Positions 1 through 6,468 of a stretch of 14,006 nucleotides of DNA are shown one piece after another (positions within the stretch are counted from its first letter, which is position 1; every line of letters starts with the position of its first letter). The stretch spans positions 1-14,006 of the forward strand of contig CAZGPZ010000025.1 in the NCBI GenBank assembly GCA_964527385.1. The letters are read 5' to 3'. The position numbers were made by a program, and so were the translations under genes. The notes beneath the pieces were generated by a model. That model ran no database searches. It was not told the origin of the DNA and saw only the letters and a list, made by a program, of their open reading frames with translations. The DNA is from JANWHZ01 sp964527385 (GTDB taxonomy: Bacteria > Patescibacteriota > Saccharimonadia > Saccharimonadales > UBA4665).

Positions 1-73
1 CACCTGCGCCGCCAACGCCAACTACTTTAATCCTTGCAAACGTTTCGACTGCTGGTTCTACTGCTTGCGGCAT
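1..73 (-). CDS. ftsZ: Cell division protein FtsZ, N-terminal fragment (runs off the window)
   Basis: FtsZ is the tubulin-like GTPase that forms the division ring at midcell. Only the first 24 codons are inside the window. After a short acidic leader they read F-A-R-I-K-V-V-G-V-G-G-A-G, the first strand and nucleotide-binding loop of FtsZ (family form IKVIGVGGAGGNA). The ATG at 73 is supported by a purine-rich AGAGGGGA just upstream and by a well-formed promoter ending about 40 nt before it. It follows ftsA on the same strand after a 117-bp gap, the classical ftsA-ftsZ order. The fragment is too short to judge the rest of the protein, but the motif and neighbour make the call safe. Confidence 0.9.
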   Translation of the reverse strand, partial: MPQAVEPAVETFARIKVVGVGGAG

Positions 74-111
74 GCGCTTCCCCTCTGCACCGTCAATAAA
101 TGTGTACTTAT

Positions 112-140
112 AGTATACGCTACCCTATAGGGTAGTTCAA
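112..140 (-). promoter_or_regulatory. ftsZ promoter (sigma70 type)
   Basis: On the minus strand, TTGAAC (140-135) and TATACT (117-112) are separated by exactly 17 nt, which is optimal for the vegetative sigma factor. A start near 105 would give a leader of about 30 nt with the AGAGGGGA ribosome site. It gives ftsZ its own promoter, separate from ftsA. The whole spacer is filled by a palindrome, annotated separately. Confidence 0.7.
120..135. promoter_or_regulatory. Perfect 16-bp palindrome in the ftsZ promoter spacer (operator candidate)
   Basis: CTACCCTATAGGGTAG is its own reverse complement over all 16 bases. It lies between the -35 and -10 boxes of the ftsZ promoter, where a bound dimer would block RNA polymerase. 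No T-tract follows, and its position upstream of the predicted start argues against a terminator. The binding protein is unknown. Confidence 0.55.
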
Positions 141-190
141 TAAACTTGCACGGTTACATGCAGCTAGCGTATTTATTGTATACAAGTGGC

Positions 191-1420
191 TCAACGCAGG
201 CGCAAACGGCGCGTAAGGTCGTCGACGAACTGCAACGCACCACGTGAGGATTTGAGGTCATGCGATGGTTGTTCGGGCAATAGCAACATATCAAGCAGCA
301 TGAGACCGACAGCAGTCGAATACGTCACGTCTTCAACAGCTTCAACTAATCCTGAGATTGGCTGGAGCTGACCTACCCTGGCCGCCAATTGAAGTTTATC
401 TTTAGCGAAATCAGCAATACCGGGAAGTTTCGCTGTCCCGCCGGTCAAAACTACGCCCCCGGGCAACTTGCGGGCGCGCCGTATCCTATGCAATTCGCGG
501 TCGACGTATTCAAAAAGCTCATCAACACGCGCTTCAGTAATCATAGTAATATCATCCATGGGGAATGTATGATGTGCATTGCCGATTGTTATCATAGCGG
601 TTGCACGCTTGTTGTCGCCCAGCCGCGCATGTTCAATCTTTACCCTCTCGGCTATATCCAAGTCGGTCCGAAGGCCAATCGCTAGATCATTCGTGATGTG
701 CATTCCCCCCATAGCGATAACGGCAACATGCTGGACTTCGCCATCTTCTACGACAATAAGGTTCGTCGTACCTGCGCCTATATCGAGCAAGACAGTGCCC
801 GCCTCCTTTTGCTGCCTGTTCATGACGGCTTCAGCGGCTGCAAGCCCGGAAACAGTGTGGTGGCTAGGCGAGACACCAGCCTTTTCAAGAGCTAAGTCCA
901 AATTACGTATGTTCGGGCTCGAAGCGGTTACGATATGCGCGTCGACTTCCAGGCGTACACCATGCATCCCAACCGGGTCTTTGATGTTGCGTTGGCCGTC
1001 GAGGCTGTAATTCTTTGCAAAAAATTGGACGATCTCACGGTTAGGAGGAAAATTGACCACCGTAGCCGCTTCTTCAACGCGCAAGCGGTCATTTTGTGTA
1101 ATCTCACTATTCGCAGCGCTTATAGCGATAACACCCTTGGAGTCTATCCCGTTAACATGCATGCCGTTAATGTTAGTTGTCGCATGCTCAATATGGATAC
1201 CTGCTATCCGTTCTGCTTCCGTTAATGCCTTGGCCACTGCTTCGGCGACATCGTCGATATGAGCGACAACGCCTTTGCGCATGCCAATATTTAACGCTGA
1301 ACCGTGACCAATGACAGATAATTTTCCAGTGCCGCCCGGGTCAACCATCCCAACCACACAACGAACAGTACTCGTTCCAATATCTAGTCCAACAAAATGG
1401 TTACCGGGCGATTCGCGCAT
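191..1420 (-). CDS. ftsA: Cell division protein FtsA
   Basis: FtsA is the actin-like ATPase that anchors FtsZ filaments to the membrane and recruits later divisome proteins. The 409-aa length is normal. The phosphate-1 motif is near residues 9-17 (D13-I-G-T-S), the phosphate-2 motif near 210-220 (L-L-D-I-G-A-G-T-T-N) and the adenosine motif near 323-334 (V-V-L-T-G-G-T-A-K-L-P-G). The FtsA-specific 1C/SHS2 region should fall at about 85-165. The last 14 residues (FVDDLTRRLRLR at the end) look like the C-terminal amphipathic membrane-targeting helix. The ATG at 1420 has no properly spaced ribosome site; a TATACT box ends 9 nt before it, suggesting a nearly leaderless mRNA. map lies 51 bp upstream and ftsZ 117 bp downstream on the same strand. 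Confidence 0.95.
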   Translation of the reverse strand: MRESPGNHFVGLDIGTSTVRCVVGMVDPGGTGKLSVIGHGSALNIGMRKGVVAHIDDVAEAVAKALTEAERIAGIHIEHATTNINGMHVNGIDSKGVIAISAANSEITQNDRLRVEEAATVVNFPPNREIVQFFAKNYSLDGQRNIKDPVGMHGVRLEVDAHIVTASSPNIRNLDLALEKAGVSPSHHTVSGLAAAEAVMNRQQKEAGTVLLDIGAGTTNLIVVEDGEVQHVAVIAMGGMHITNDLAIGLRTDLDIAERVKIEHARLGDNKRATAMITIGNAHHTFPMDDITMITEARVDELFEYVDRELHRIRRARKLPGGVVLTGGTAKLPGIADFAKDKLQLAARVGQLQPISGLVEAVEDVTYSTAVGLMLLDMLLLPEQPSHDLKSSRGALQFVDDLTRRLRLR

Positions 1421-1429
1421 CTCCAGGGT

Positions 1430-1459
1430 AGTATACTGCTTATTCTTCTCTTATAGCAA
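1430..1459 (-). promoter_or_regulatory. ftsA promoter, nearly leaderless
   Basis: On the minus strand, TTGCTA (1459-1454) and TATACT (1435-1430) are 18 nt apart in the 51-bp map-ftsA gap. Only 9 nt separate the -10 from the ATG, so the transcript would start within about 2 to 4 nt of the start codon. The GGAG touching the ATG is too close to serve as a ribosome site. Confidence 0.55.
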
Positions 1460-1471
1460 GGCTGAATACAT

Positions 1472-2224
1472 TTACTGCGTCAGTATTTCAGCGCCGTCAT
1501 GTGTAATGAGTACGGTATGTTCAAAATGGGCAGCGTATGAACCATCAGCCGAACGGATCGTCCAACCATCATCGGCAAGCGAAATGGCGCTAGTTCCAAG
1601 CGTTACCATCGGTTCAATAGCGATTGTCATGCCCTTTTCTAACATAGCTCCGGTTCCGCGTTTTCCATAATTAGGCACGTTCGGCTCCTCCCAGAGTTGG
1701 TGGCCCACGCCATGGCCGACTAACTCCTTAGGAATACCATAGCTGCCGCTTTTGCGGATGTATGATTCTATTGCAGAACCGATATCGCCCGTATGAATTT
1801 TATCGTGGACGACATTAATGCCAACATCCAGTGAGCGCTTTGTTACATCGAGCAACCGCTGGTATTTTGGTTCAATCCTGCCAACACCGACACTGATTGC
1901 ACTATCAGTGATCATCCCGTCATATTTGACCCCAAAGTCCAAACCGACAATGTCGCCATCATGCAGTATACGTTTCGGGCTTGGAATACCATGAACGATC
2001 TCGTCGTCAATAGATATGCAGATTACGTCAGGAAATCCCTCATGACCCAGGAATGGTGCCGAACCGCCGAGAGCCTTCAACTCACGCGCTGCAACATCAG
2101 CCAGTTCTTTGGTCGATATCCCCGGTGTGACGTGCCGCGCAACCACTCTTAAGACTGCCGCGAGTATCTTGCCGCTCTCTCGTATGGCATCGATCTCAGC
2201 GGGAGTCTTAACTATGGTACGCAT
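1472..2224 (-). CDS. map: Methionine aminopeptidase, type I
   Basis: Cytosolic metalloenzyme that removes the initiator methionine from new proteins after deformylation. The 250-aa length is that of a type I enzyme without a zinc-finger extension. The five metal ligands are present: D96 (GLDFG), D107 (ITDSA), H171 (GHGVGH), E204 (AIEPM) and E235 (HFEHT). The substrate-side histidine of the EIVHGIP motif is H78. The second catalytic-pocket histidine, normally in the H-E-x-P motif (H178 in E. coli), appears to be tryptophan here (L-W-E-E-P, W178). The start codon shares its A with the adk stop (TGATG), so translation is probably coupled. It closes the rpsU-yqeY-adk-map run; adk-map is a common bacterial pairing. 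Confidence 0.95.
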   Translation of the reverse strand: MRTIVKTPAEIDAIRESGKILAAVLRVVARHVTPGISTKELADVAARELKALGGSAPFLGHEGFPDVICISIDDEIVHGIPSPKRILHDGDIVGLDFGVKYDGMITDSAISVGVGRIEPKYQRLLDVTKRSLDVGINVVHDKIHTGDIGSAIESYIRKSGSYGIPKELVGHGVGHQLWEEPNVPNYGKRGTGAMLEKGMTIAIEPMVTLGTSAISLADDGWTIRSADGSYAAHFEHTVLITHDGAEILTQ

Positions 2225-2754
2225 CAGGCGATCACTTTACCAATTCGTTCTTCAACAACTTCTGGTGAAGCAAACCCGTCAATTTCGTAAATCGGCAAAT
2301 TTTCTTGACGGTAGAAAGTCAATAATGGCTCAATCTGGCTCTCATAGACAGCAAGCCGACGCTCAATGGCCTCAGGTGTGTCATCGCTACGCCCGCGGGC
2401 AGCGAAGCGCTTCATGAGCTCTTCCTTGGGCACGTTAAGTTTCAGAATAAAATCCAGCTTGAGCCCATGTCTGCTCAACGCTTCCTTAAGCGACTCCGCC
2501 TGAGTGACAAAACGAGGATAGCCATCCAGCACCACTTGTTCGCCTGTTGTAACCTGGGATAGAATATCGTCAACCAGCCGCGCCATTACAGTATCATCAA
2601 TCATGATTCCAGCATCTAATAACGCGCGGATTTCTGGATCGTTTGTATTACGTAATATGTCGCCGGTAGAAAATATCCTCCAACCGTAGCGATCATGGAG
2701 GCGCTTTGCCTGCTCGCCCTTGCCGGCGCCCTGTGGCCCAAATATAAGTATCAT
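2224..2754 (-). CDS. adk: Adenylate kinase, short LID-less form
   Basis: Adenylate kinase interconverts ATP + AMP and 2 ADP in the cytosol. The P-loop G6-P-Q-G-A-G-K-G13 opens the protein, followed by the AMP-binding S-T-G-D and the D-G-Y-P-R motif (usual form DGFPR). At 176 aa it is about 40 residues shorter than the long bacterial form. After F-A-A-R-G-R the sequence goes straight to S-D-D-T-P-E-A-I-E-R-R, so the LID insert (zinc-binding or not) is absent. The ATG at 2754 overlaps the yqeY stop in an ATGA quartet and is preceded by GGAGG 7 nt upstream, inside yqeY. The stop is shared by one base with map. A UMP/CMP-kinase-like activity cannot be excluded, because short forms of this family look alike. 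Confidence 0.92.
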   Translation of the reverse strand: MILIFGPQGAGKGEQAKRLHDRYGWRIFSTGDILRNTNDPEIRALLDAGIMIDDTVMARLVDDILSQVTTGEQVVLDGYPRFVTQAESLKEALSRHGLKLDFILKLNVPKEELMKRFAARGRSDDTPEAIERRLAVYESQIEPLLTFYRQENLPIYEIDGFASPEVVEERIGKVIA

Positions 2755-3209
2755 TCTATAGCCTCCAGCGCTTGCTTTGTCAGCCGCGCAATCAGCGCGC
2801 CGTCGGCTGCGCCGCCAGCTTCTTGTTTCACGCGCCCAATTACCACTCCCATACCAGACGGTCCGTGTACGCCTAATTCTTTGATTGCCTTGTCTACCAG
2901 TGCGGCAACTTCGGCTTCGGCAAGCTGCTTGGGCAAGTAGCGTTCAATCACCGCCTTTTCAGCAAGCTCTGACTCGGCGCGGTCATCCCTTCCCCCTTTA
3001 TGGTATAAGTCCGCGCTCTCTTGGCGCTTCTTGGCTTCCTTCTGGAACACGGCGACAATCTCAGCGTCAGCCATAGCGTGGTCACGGCTATTGCTGGCAA
3101 TCTTGGCATACAGAAGCGAACTCTTGAGTCCCCTCAGCGTCGTCGCTAGTGTTTTGTCACCAGCAAGCAAGGCCGTCTTGAGGTCTTGGTTGATCTTTTC
3201 CTCCAGCAT
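2751..3209 (-). CDS. yqeY: YqeY / GatB-YqeY domain protein
   Basis: Small all-helical protein of the YqeY family, related to the C-terminal tRNA-binding tail domain of the amidotransferase subunit GatB; its exact role is unproven. The protein is 152 aa, normal for the family, starting M-L-E-E-K-I-N-Q-D-L and carrying T-T-L-R-G-L-K-S-S, E-R-Y-L-P-K-Q-L and the C-terminal G-P-S-G-M-G-V-V-I-G-R-V-K. The frame is open for 50 more codons upstream, but that extension overlaps rpsU in another frame. The start at 3209 is chosen because AGGAG lies 8 nt before it and the family begins here. It follows rpsU by 16 bp, the widespread rpsU-yqeY pairing, and overlaps adk by 4 nt. Confidence 0.92.
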   Translation of the reverse strand: MLEEKINQDLKTALLAGDKTLATTLRGLKSSLLYAKIASNSRDHAMADAEIVAVFQKEAKKRQESADLYHKGGRDDRAESELAEKAVIERYLPKQLAEAEVAALVDKAIKELGVHGPSGMGVVIGRVKQEAGGAADGALIARLTKQALEAIE

Positions 3210-3225
3210 GGCGCTGACTCCTAAG

Positions 3226-3441
3226 TTACTTCTGGCCGAGCTTGATGCGTTTTGCTTTCGCGGCTTTTTGTTCTTGCCGCAAAATTGCTTTGGTGCGGCG
3301 ATCCCGCTTACTTTTGGCTTTTTCAAAATATTGACCGCGTTTGACCGCTGCAACAACACCCGATTGCTGTACTTTGCGGCTAAAACGCCTTAGTAAGTTC
3401 TCGGTCGACTCCCTGGAGTCTTTTCGGTTTACTTGTATCAT
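3226..3441 (-). CDS. rpsU: 30S ribosomal protein bS21
   Basis: Small basic protein of the 30S subunit that sits near the anti-Shine-Dalgarno end of 16S rRNA and helps initiation. The 71-aa product has the family pattern: an N-terminal strand (M-I-Q-V-N), then helix E-N-L-L-R-R-F-S-R-K-V-Q-Q-S-G, then a long lysine/arginine-rich helix with Y-F-E-K and R-D-R-R-T-K. It is the first gene of rpsU-yqeY-adk-map. The ATG follows a TACAAT box by only 7 nt, and the AGGG that touches the ATG is too close for normal ribosome binding, so the mRNA is probably leaderless. That is notable for a protein located next to the anti-SD site. Confidence 0.93.
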   Translation of the reverse strand: MIQVNRKDSRESTENLLRRFSRKVQQSGVVAAVKRGQYFEKAKSKRDRRTKAILRQEQKAAKAKRIKLGQK

Positions 3442-3448
3442 CCCTGTT

Positions 3449-3478
3449 ATTGTATCCTATAAAACGTTGGTTTGGCAA
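3449..3478 (-). promoter_or_regulatory. rpsU operon promoter, leaderless
   Basis: On the minus strand, TTGCCA (3478-3473) and TACAAT (3454-3449) are 18 nt apart in the 43-bp gap after the HTH gene. Seven bases (AACAGGG) separate the -10 from the ATG, so transcription should start at or beside the start codon. TACAATAACA recurs before the DUF5663-like gene, and TACACTAACA before the ROK gene. Confidence 0.65.
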
Positions 3479-3484
3479 GCAACT

Positions 3485-3775
3485 TCAAGAGGCTACAATT
3501 TTTTTATGATTCGTGCGTTGTGATTTCAGCACGATGCTCTGTAATTCTTTGAAAATCGGGAACTGCTTATTCGTATAGTAGACTTTTGTATTAGCCTGCT
3601 TCTCTGAGATCAAAAAACCAACCTTTTCCAACCTTTTCAGTTCGCGTTGTATGTTGCCGGCATCTTCTTTGATGAGTTTCGCCAAACCCCGGACGTGTGT
3701 TTTAAAATCAGGATACTTCGCATAAATTACAATGATTTTACGTCGTACTCTTGATGTAATAAATATGTCAAGCAT
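3485..3775 (-). CDS. Small winged-helix (ArsR-like) transcriptional regulator
   Basis: A 96-aa basic protein, probably a DNA-binding repressor that acts as a dimer. Residues about 8-75 follow the winged-helix order: helix 1 S-R-V-R-R-K-I-I-V-I-Y, a helix-turn-helix around L-A-K-L-I-K-E-D-A-G-N-I-Q-R-E-L-K-R-L-E, then a hairpin wing (G-F-L-I-S-E-K with K-V-Y-Y-T-N). A C-terminal helix (F-P-I-F-K-E-L-Q-S-I-V) could serve dimerisation. No cysteine metal site of classical ArsR sensors is visible. The ATG at 3775 has AAAGGAG 11 nt upstream. It is divergent from priA, and its own -10 and that of priA both carry similar palindromes, so autoregulation and control of priA are plausible. The real regulon is unknown. 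Confidence 0.75.
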   Translation of the reverse strand: MLDIFITSRVRRKIIVIYAKYPDFKTHVRGLAKLIKEDAGNIQRELKRLEKVGFLISEKQANTKVYYTNKQFPIFKELQSIVLKSQRTNHKKIVAS

Positions 3776-3794
3776 AGGTTAATTGTCTCCTTTA

Positions 3795-3813
3795 GCACAA
3801 CATTACGCTGTGC
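3795..3813 (-). other. Small inverted repeat in the leader of the HTH gene
   Basis: GCACA (3795-3799) and TGTGC (3809-3813) flank 9 nt. In the minus-strand mRNA they could form a short hairpin directly upstream of the AAAGGAG ribosome site, or they could be a protein site in DNA. Five-bp arms are weak and could be chance. Confidence 0.25.
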
Positions 3814-3832
3814 CCAAGCCTCACCTGGTTAC

Positions 3833-3843
3833 TACTAATAGTA
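3833..3843. promoter_or_regulatory. Palindrome at the -10 of the HTH gene (operator candidate 1)
   Basis: TACTA-A-TAGTA is an 11-bp palindrome with one central base. Its right side forms the TACTAT -10 box of the HTH gene on the minus strand. The half-site TACTA recurs in the palindrome over the priA -10, 50 bp away. Confidence 0.4.
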
Positions 3844-3866
3844 CTGCCTTACGCCGATTACTGCAA
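3838..3866 (-). promoter_or_regulatory. Promoter of the HTH regulator
   Basis: On the minus strand, TTGCAG (3866-3861) and TACTAT (3843-3838) are spaced by 17 nt. A start near 3831 gives a leader of about 56 nt with an AAAGGAG ribosome site, so unlike many neighbours this mRNA has a conventional leader. Confidence 0.55.
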
Positions 3867-3881
3867 GATACCAGGCCACGG

Positions 3882-3893
3882 TATACTAGTATA
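3882..3893 (+). promoter_or_regulatory. priA -10 box inside a perfect 12-bp palindrome (operator candidate 2)
   Basis: TATACTAGTATA is a perfect palindrome whose left half is the TATACT -10 box; the priA ATG begins 10 nt after that box. The best -35, TTACTG at 3858 with 18-nt spacing, is poor. The core TACTAGTA resembles TACTAATAGTA at the divergent HTH promoter. Confidence 0.5.
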
Positions 3894-3897
3894 TGTT

Positions 3898-5850
3898 ATG
3901 AGGAACGGGATATTTTACTACTTAGTTTGGGTCAGGTCTGAGCAATACCGTAGCAACGAACCGCTAACGTATTCGTCAGGCTTACGTCTTGCTACAGGAT
4001 CTGTTGTTGAGGTGCCGCTTCGGAGCAAACAAGTCCTAGGCATCGTTCTCCAGAGTACCACCAAACCTCGATTTCCGACCAAAGACATCTCTAGGGCACC
4101 CGCACTGCCACCTTTGCCTGGCAATAGTATACGGCTTGCTGAATGGGTTCAAAAATTTTACGCCGCCCCCATTGGGGTAATTATGCAGCAGTTCCTGCCA
4201 CCCCACCTACCTGAGCGGTATACAGAAGCTGAGACAATGGATGATGCCCCACATCAAGCTGCAAGACCGAACGACAAAGCACCGTTAACCGAGCAGCAGC
4301 GTGACGCGCTTGCTGCTATTTCTAAACCTGACACTTACTTGCTGCATGGGCGTACCGGAAGTGGTAAAACCCGTATTTACATCGAGTTAGCAAAACGAGC
4401 ATTTGCTAACCATGGATCATCGATTATATTAGCTCCTGAGATTGGTTTGACATCACACTTAGCGCGAGCATTTGAACACGCTTTTCCGGGGAAGATTGTC
4501 GTTCTGCATTCACAATTAACGGCAAAGGAGCGTGCGAGGGTATGGATACGTATTTTACGGTCGCAAGAACCGCTAATAGTCATAGGCGCCCGCTCAGCGT
4601 TATTCTCGCCGCTCGGACAGCTCGGCCTAATCGTCGTGGATGAAGAACATGACCAAGCGTACAAGCAAGAACAACCACCGTATTACCATGCGGTACGCGC
4701 TGCTTCAAAACTGCGGCAAATCAATGGTTGCACGCTGATTCTAGGCTCGGCAACACCGTCGATACAAGACTACTATCTTGCCCAGGCGACACATAAACCA
4801 ATCCTACGGCTTGACCAGGTAGCCATCCCATCATCCCATGAGCACAGCGTCGTTCTGGTAGATATGAAAGACCGCTCTTTGTTCAAGCGCTCATCGCATA
4901 TATCGATTGCCTTGTCACGTGCTATAGAATCGAGCCTTGCAAAAGGCGAGCAATCACTTCTCTACCTTAACCGCCGTGGCACGGCCCGAGTAACCCTTTG
5001 TACTGTTTGCGGATGGCAAGCGCTTTGCCCTAATTGCGACTTGCCACTTACATTCCACGGTGATCTTTTTACGCTACAATGCCACGTCTGCGGCTACCAC
5101 CAACCACAACCAACGGCTTGCCCATCTTGCGGCAACCCCTCAATAGAGTTCCATAGTTTCGGAACGAAGGCTATTGCGCACGAAGTTCAGTTGCTTTTTC
5201 CCGAGGCACGGACGCTCAGGATTGACTCTGACAATAGCAAAGCAGAAAGCCTAGAACACCAATTGGAGAGTATAGCATCAGGTTCGGTTGACATCTTGGT
5301 TGGTACACAGCTTGTTGCCAAAGGCCTAGACCTACCTCGCCTCAGTACCGTGGGAGTCATTGCTGCGGATACCAGCCTGTTCTTACCCGACTACACTGCA
5401 AAAGAGCGTTCATACCAGCTACTCACGCAAGTTATCGGACGGGTTGGACGTGGGCACACATCGAGCAAGATAATTGTGCAGACGTACCAGCCAGAAAGTA
5501 AATTAGTACGAGCAGCTTTGCATGACGATTGGAGTAATTTCTACAATGATGAGCTCGACGAGCGCAGGAAATATTCGTTCCCGCCCTTCGTACACCTTCT
5601 GAAGATTAGTTGCCGACAGGCCTCTGCAACAAAGGCAGAGCACGCACTAATGCGCTTCAAGTACGAGATTGAATCACAAAGTCTAGGTGTTGGCATTGAA
5701 GGCCCAACACCTGCGTTTCATGAAAAAAGGAGCAAACTCTATTGTTGGCAAATCGTTGTCAAGGCTACTGATCGCAATCGCCTGCTAGGTATAGCCAGCC
5801 AGTTGCCTAAGGGTTGGAGCTATGATATTGACCCTGTCGATCTTCTTTAA
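3898..5850 (+). CDS. priA: Primosomal protein N' (replication restart helicase PriA)
   Basis: Superfamily 2 3'-to-5' DNA helicase that recognises stalled forks and reloads the replicative helicase. The 650-aa product has an N-terminal DNA-binding region (about 1-110), Walker A G151-R-T-G-S-G-K-T158, Walker B/DEEH at 248-251, motif III G-S-A-T-P at 283-287, motif V G-T-Q-L-V-A-K-G-L-D near 469-478 and motif VI Q-V-I-G-R-V-G-R-G near 511-519. Between the helicase lobes eight cysteines (368, 371, 377, 380, 395, 398, 408, 411) form the two zinc sites typical of PriA. It is shorter than E. coli PriA (about 730 aa), mostly N-terminally. No ribosome site precedes the ATG; the -10 box is 10 nt away. 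def follows after 41 bp, the common priA-def-fmt order. Confidence 0.95.
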   Translation: MRNGIFYYLVWVRSEQYRSNEPLTYSSGLRLATGSVVEVPLRSKQVLGIVLQSTTKPRFPTKDISRAPALPPLPGNSIRLAEWVQKFYAAPIGVIMQQFLPPHLPERYTEAETMDDAPHQAARPNDKAPLTEQQRDALAAISKPDTYLLHGRTGSGKTRIYIELAKRAFANHGSSIILAPEIGLTSHLARAFEHAFPGKIVVLHSQLTAKERARVWIRILRSQEPLIVIGARSALFSPLGQLGLIVVDEEHDQAYKQEQPPYYHAVRAASKLRQINGCTLILGSATPSIQDYYLAQATHKPILRLDQVAIPSSHEHSVVLVDMKDRSLFKRSSHISIALSRAIESSLAKGEQSLLYLNRRGTARVTLCTVCGWQALCPNCDLPLTFHGDLFTLQCHVCGYHQPQPTACPSCGNPSIEFHSFGTKAIAHEVQLLFPEARTLRIDSDNSKAESLEHQLESIASGSVDILVGTQLVAKGLDLPRLSTVGVIAADTSLFLPDYTAKERSYQLLTQVIGRVGRGHTSSKIIVQTYQPESKLVRAALHDDWSNFYNDELDERRKYSFPPFVHLLKISCRQASATKAEHALMRFKYEIESQSLGVGIEGPTPAFHEKRSKLYCWQIVVKATDRNRLLGIASQLPKGWSYDIDPVDLL

Positions 5851-5853
5851 CGG

Positions 5854-5882
5854 TTGGCTCCTATCTGTTCATACGATATACT
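5854..5882 (+). promoter_or_regulatory. def-fmt promoter, nearly leaderless
   Basis: TTGGCT (5854-5859) and TATACT (5877-5882) are spaced by 17 nt in the 41-bp priA-def gap. Nine nt separate the -10 from the def ATG, leaving a leader of at most a few bases and no ribosome site. Confidence 0.6.
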
Positions 5883-5891
5883 GTTGCTAAT

Positions 5892-6467
5892 ATGACAAAG
5901 GACGACGTTATTGTACTTCCCCATCATAACCTCCGAAAGAAGTCGGCAAAAGTCGGCATGATAACTCCAGCAATACTGCAAGTTATAGAGGATATGAAAA
6001 GTGCAACCATCAGTTGGGACAAGAGCCGCGAACATGAGGTTGGTGTTGCATTGGCTGCAGTGCAAATAGACCGTCTTTACAAGATCATTATTATCCGTAA
6101 TAATTACAACGACAAGGAAGATTTAGGTTTTACTGCTTTTATTAATCCGACTATTACAAAGCTCGAAGGCGAGATTGTTGAAGACTTTGAAGGCTGTTTG
6201 AGCGTCAAGGACCTGTATGGGAAAGTTCCCCGGCATAATAAGGTGCGTGTGAAGGCGCTCAATGTACATGGGAACGAATTCCGTATTACAGCCGAAGGCT
6301 TCCTGGCGCGGATTTTCCAACACGAGATAGACCATAATGAAGGCATATTGTTCATTGACCGCATAAAGGATATGACCGGCTCGTTTTACCAATTGGCTAG
6401 TGATGGTAACCTTGTTCCGCTGGACTATGGGAAAGCGATAAAAAATAACAAAGTCCTGTGGGGATAA
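5892..6467 (+). CDS. def: Peptide deformylase
   Basis: Metalloenzyme that removes the formyl group from the initiator methionine of new proteins, acting before MetAP and reversing the mark set by Fmt. In 191 aa the three family motifs are visible: motif I at 51-58 (G-V-A-L-A-A-V-Q), motif II at 100-104 (E-G-C-L-S, metal ligand C102) and motif III at 144-148 (H-E-I-D-H, ligands H144 and H148, catalytic E145). Motif I differs from the usual G-x-G-x-A-A-x-Q: the second glycine is alanine (A53). An insert around 70-80 and the C-terminal tail make it somewhat longer than E. coli PDF (about 170 aa). It lies one base before fmt in an operon likely read from its own leaderless promoter. Confidence 0.93.
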   Translation: MTKDDVIVLPHHNLRKKSAKVGMITPAILQVIEDMKSATISWDKSREHEVGVALAAVQIDRLYKIIIIRNNYNDKEDLGFTAFINPTITKLEGEIVEDFEGCLSVKDLYGKVPRHNKVRVKALNVHGNEFRITAEGFLARIFQHEIDHNEGILFIDRIKDMTGSFYQLASDGNLVPLDYGKAIKNNKVLWG

Positions 6468-6468
6468 C

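Noticed and set aside
3210..3359. N-terminal extension of YqeY by 50 codons
   Set aside because: It overlaps rpsU in another frame; AGGAG and family similarity place the start at 3209.
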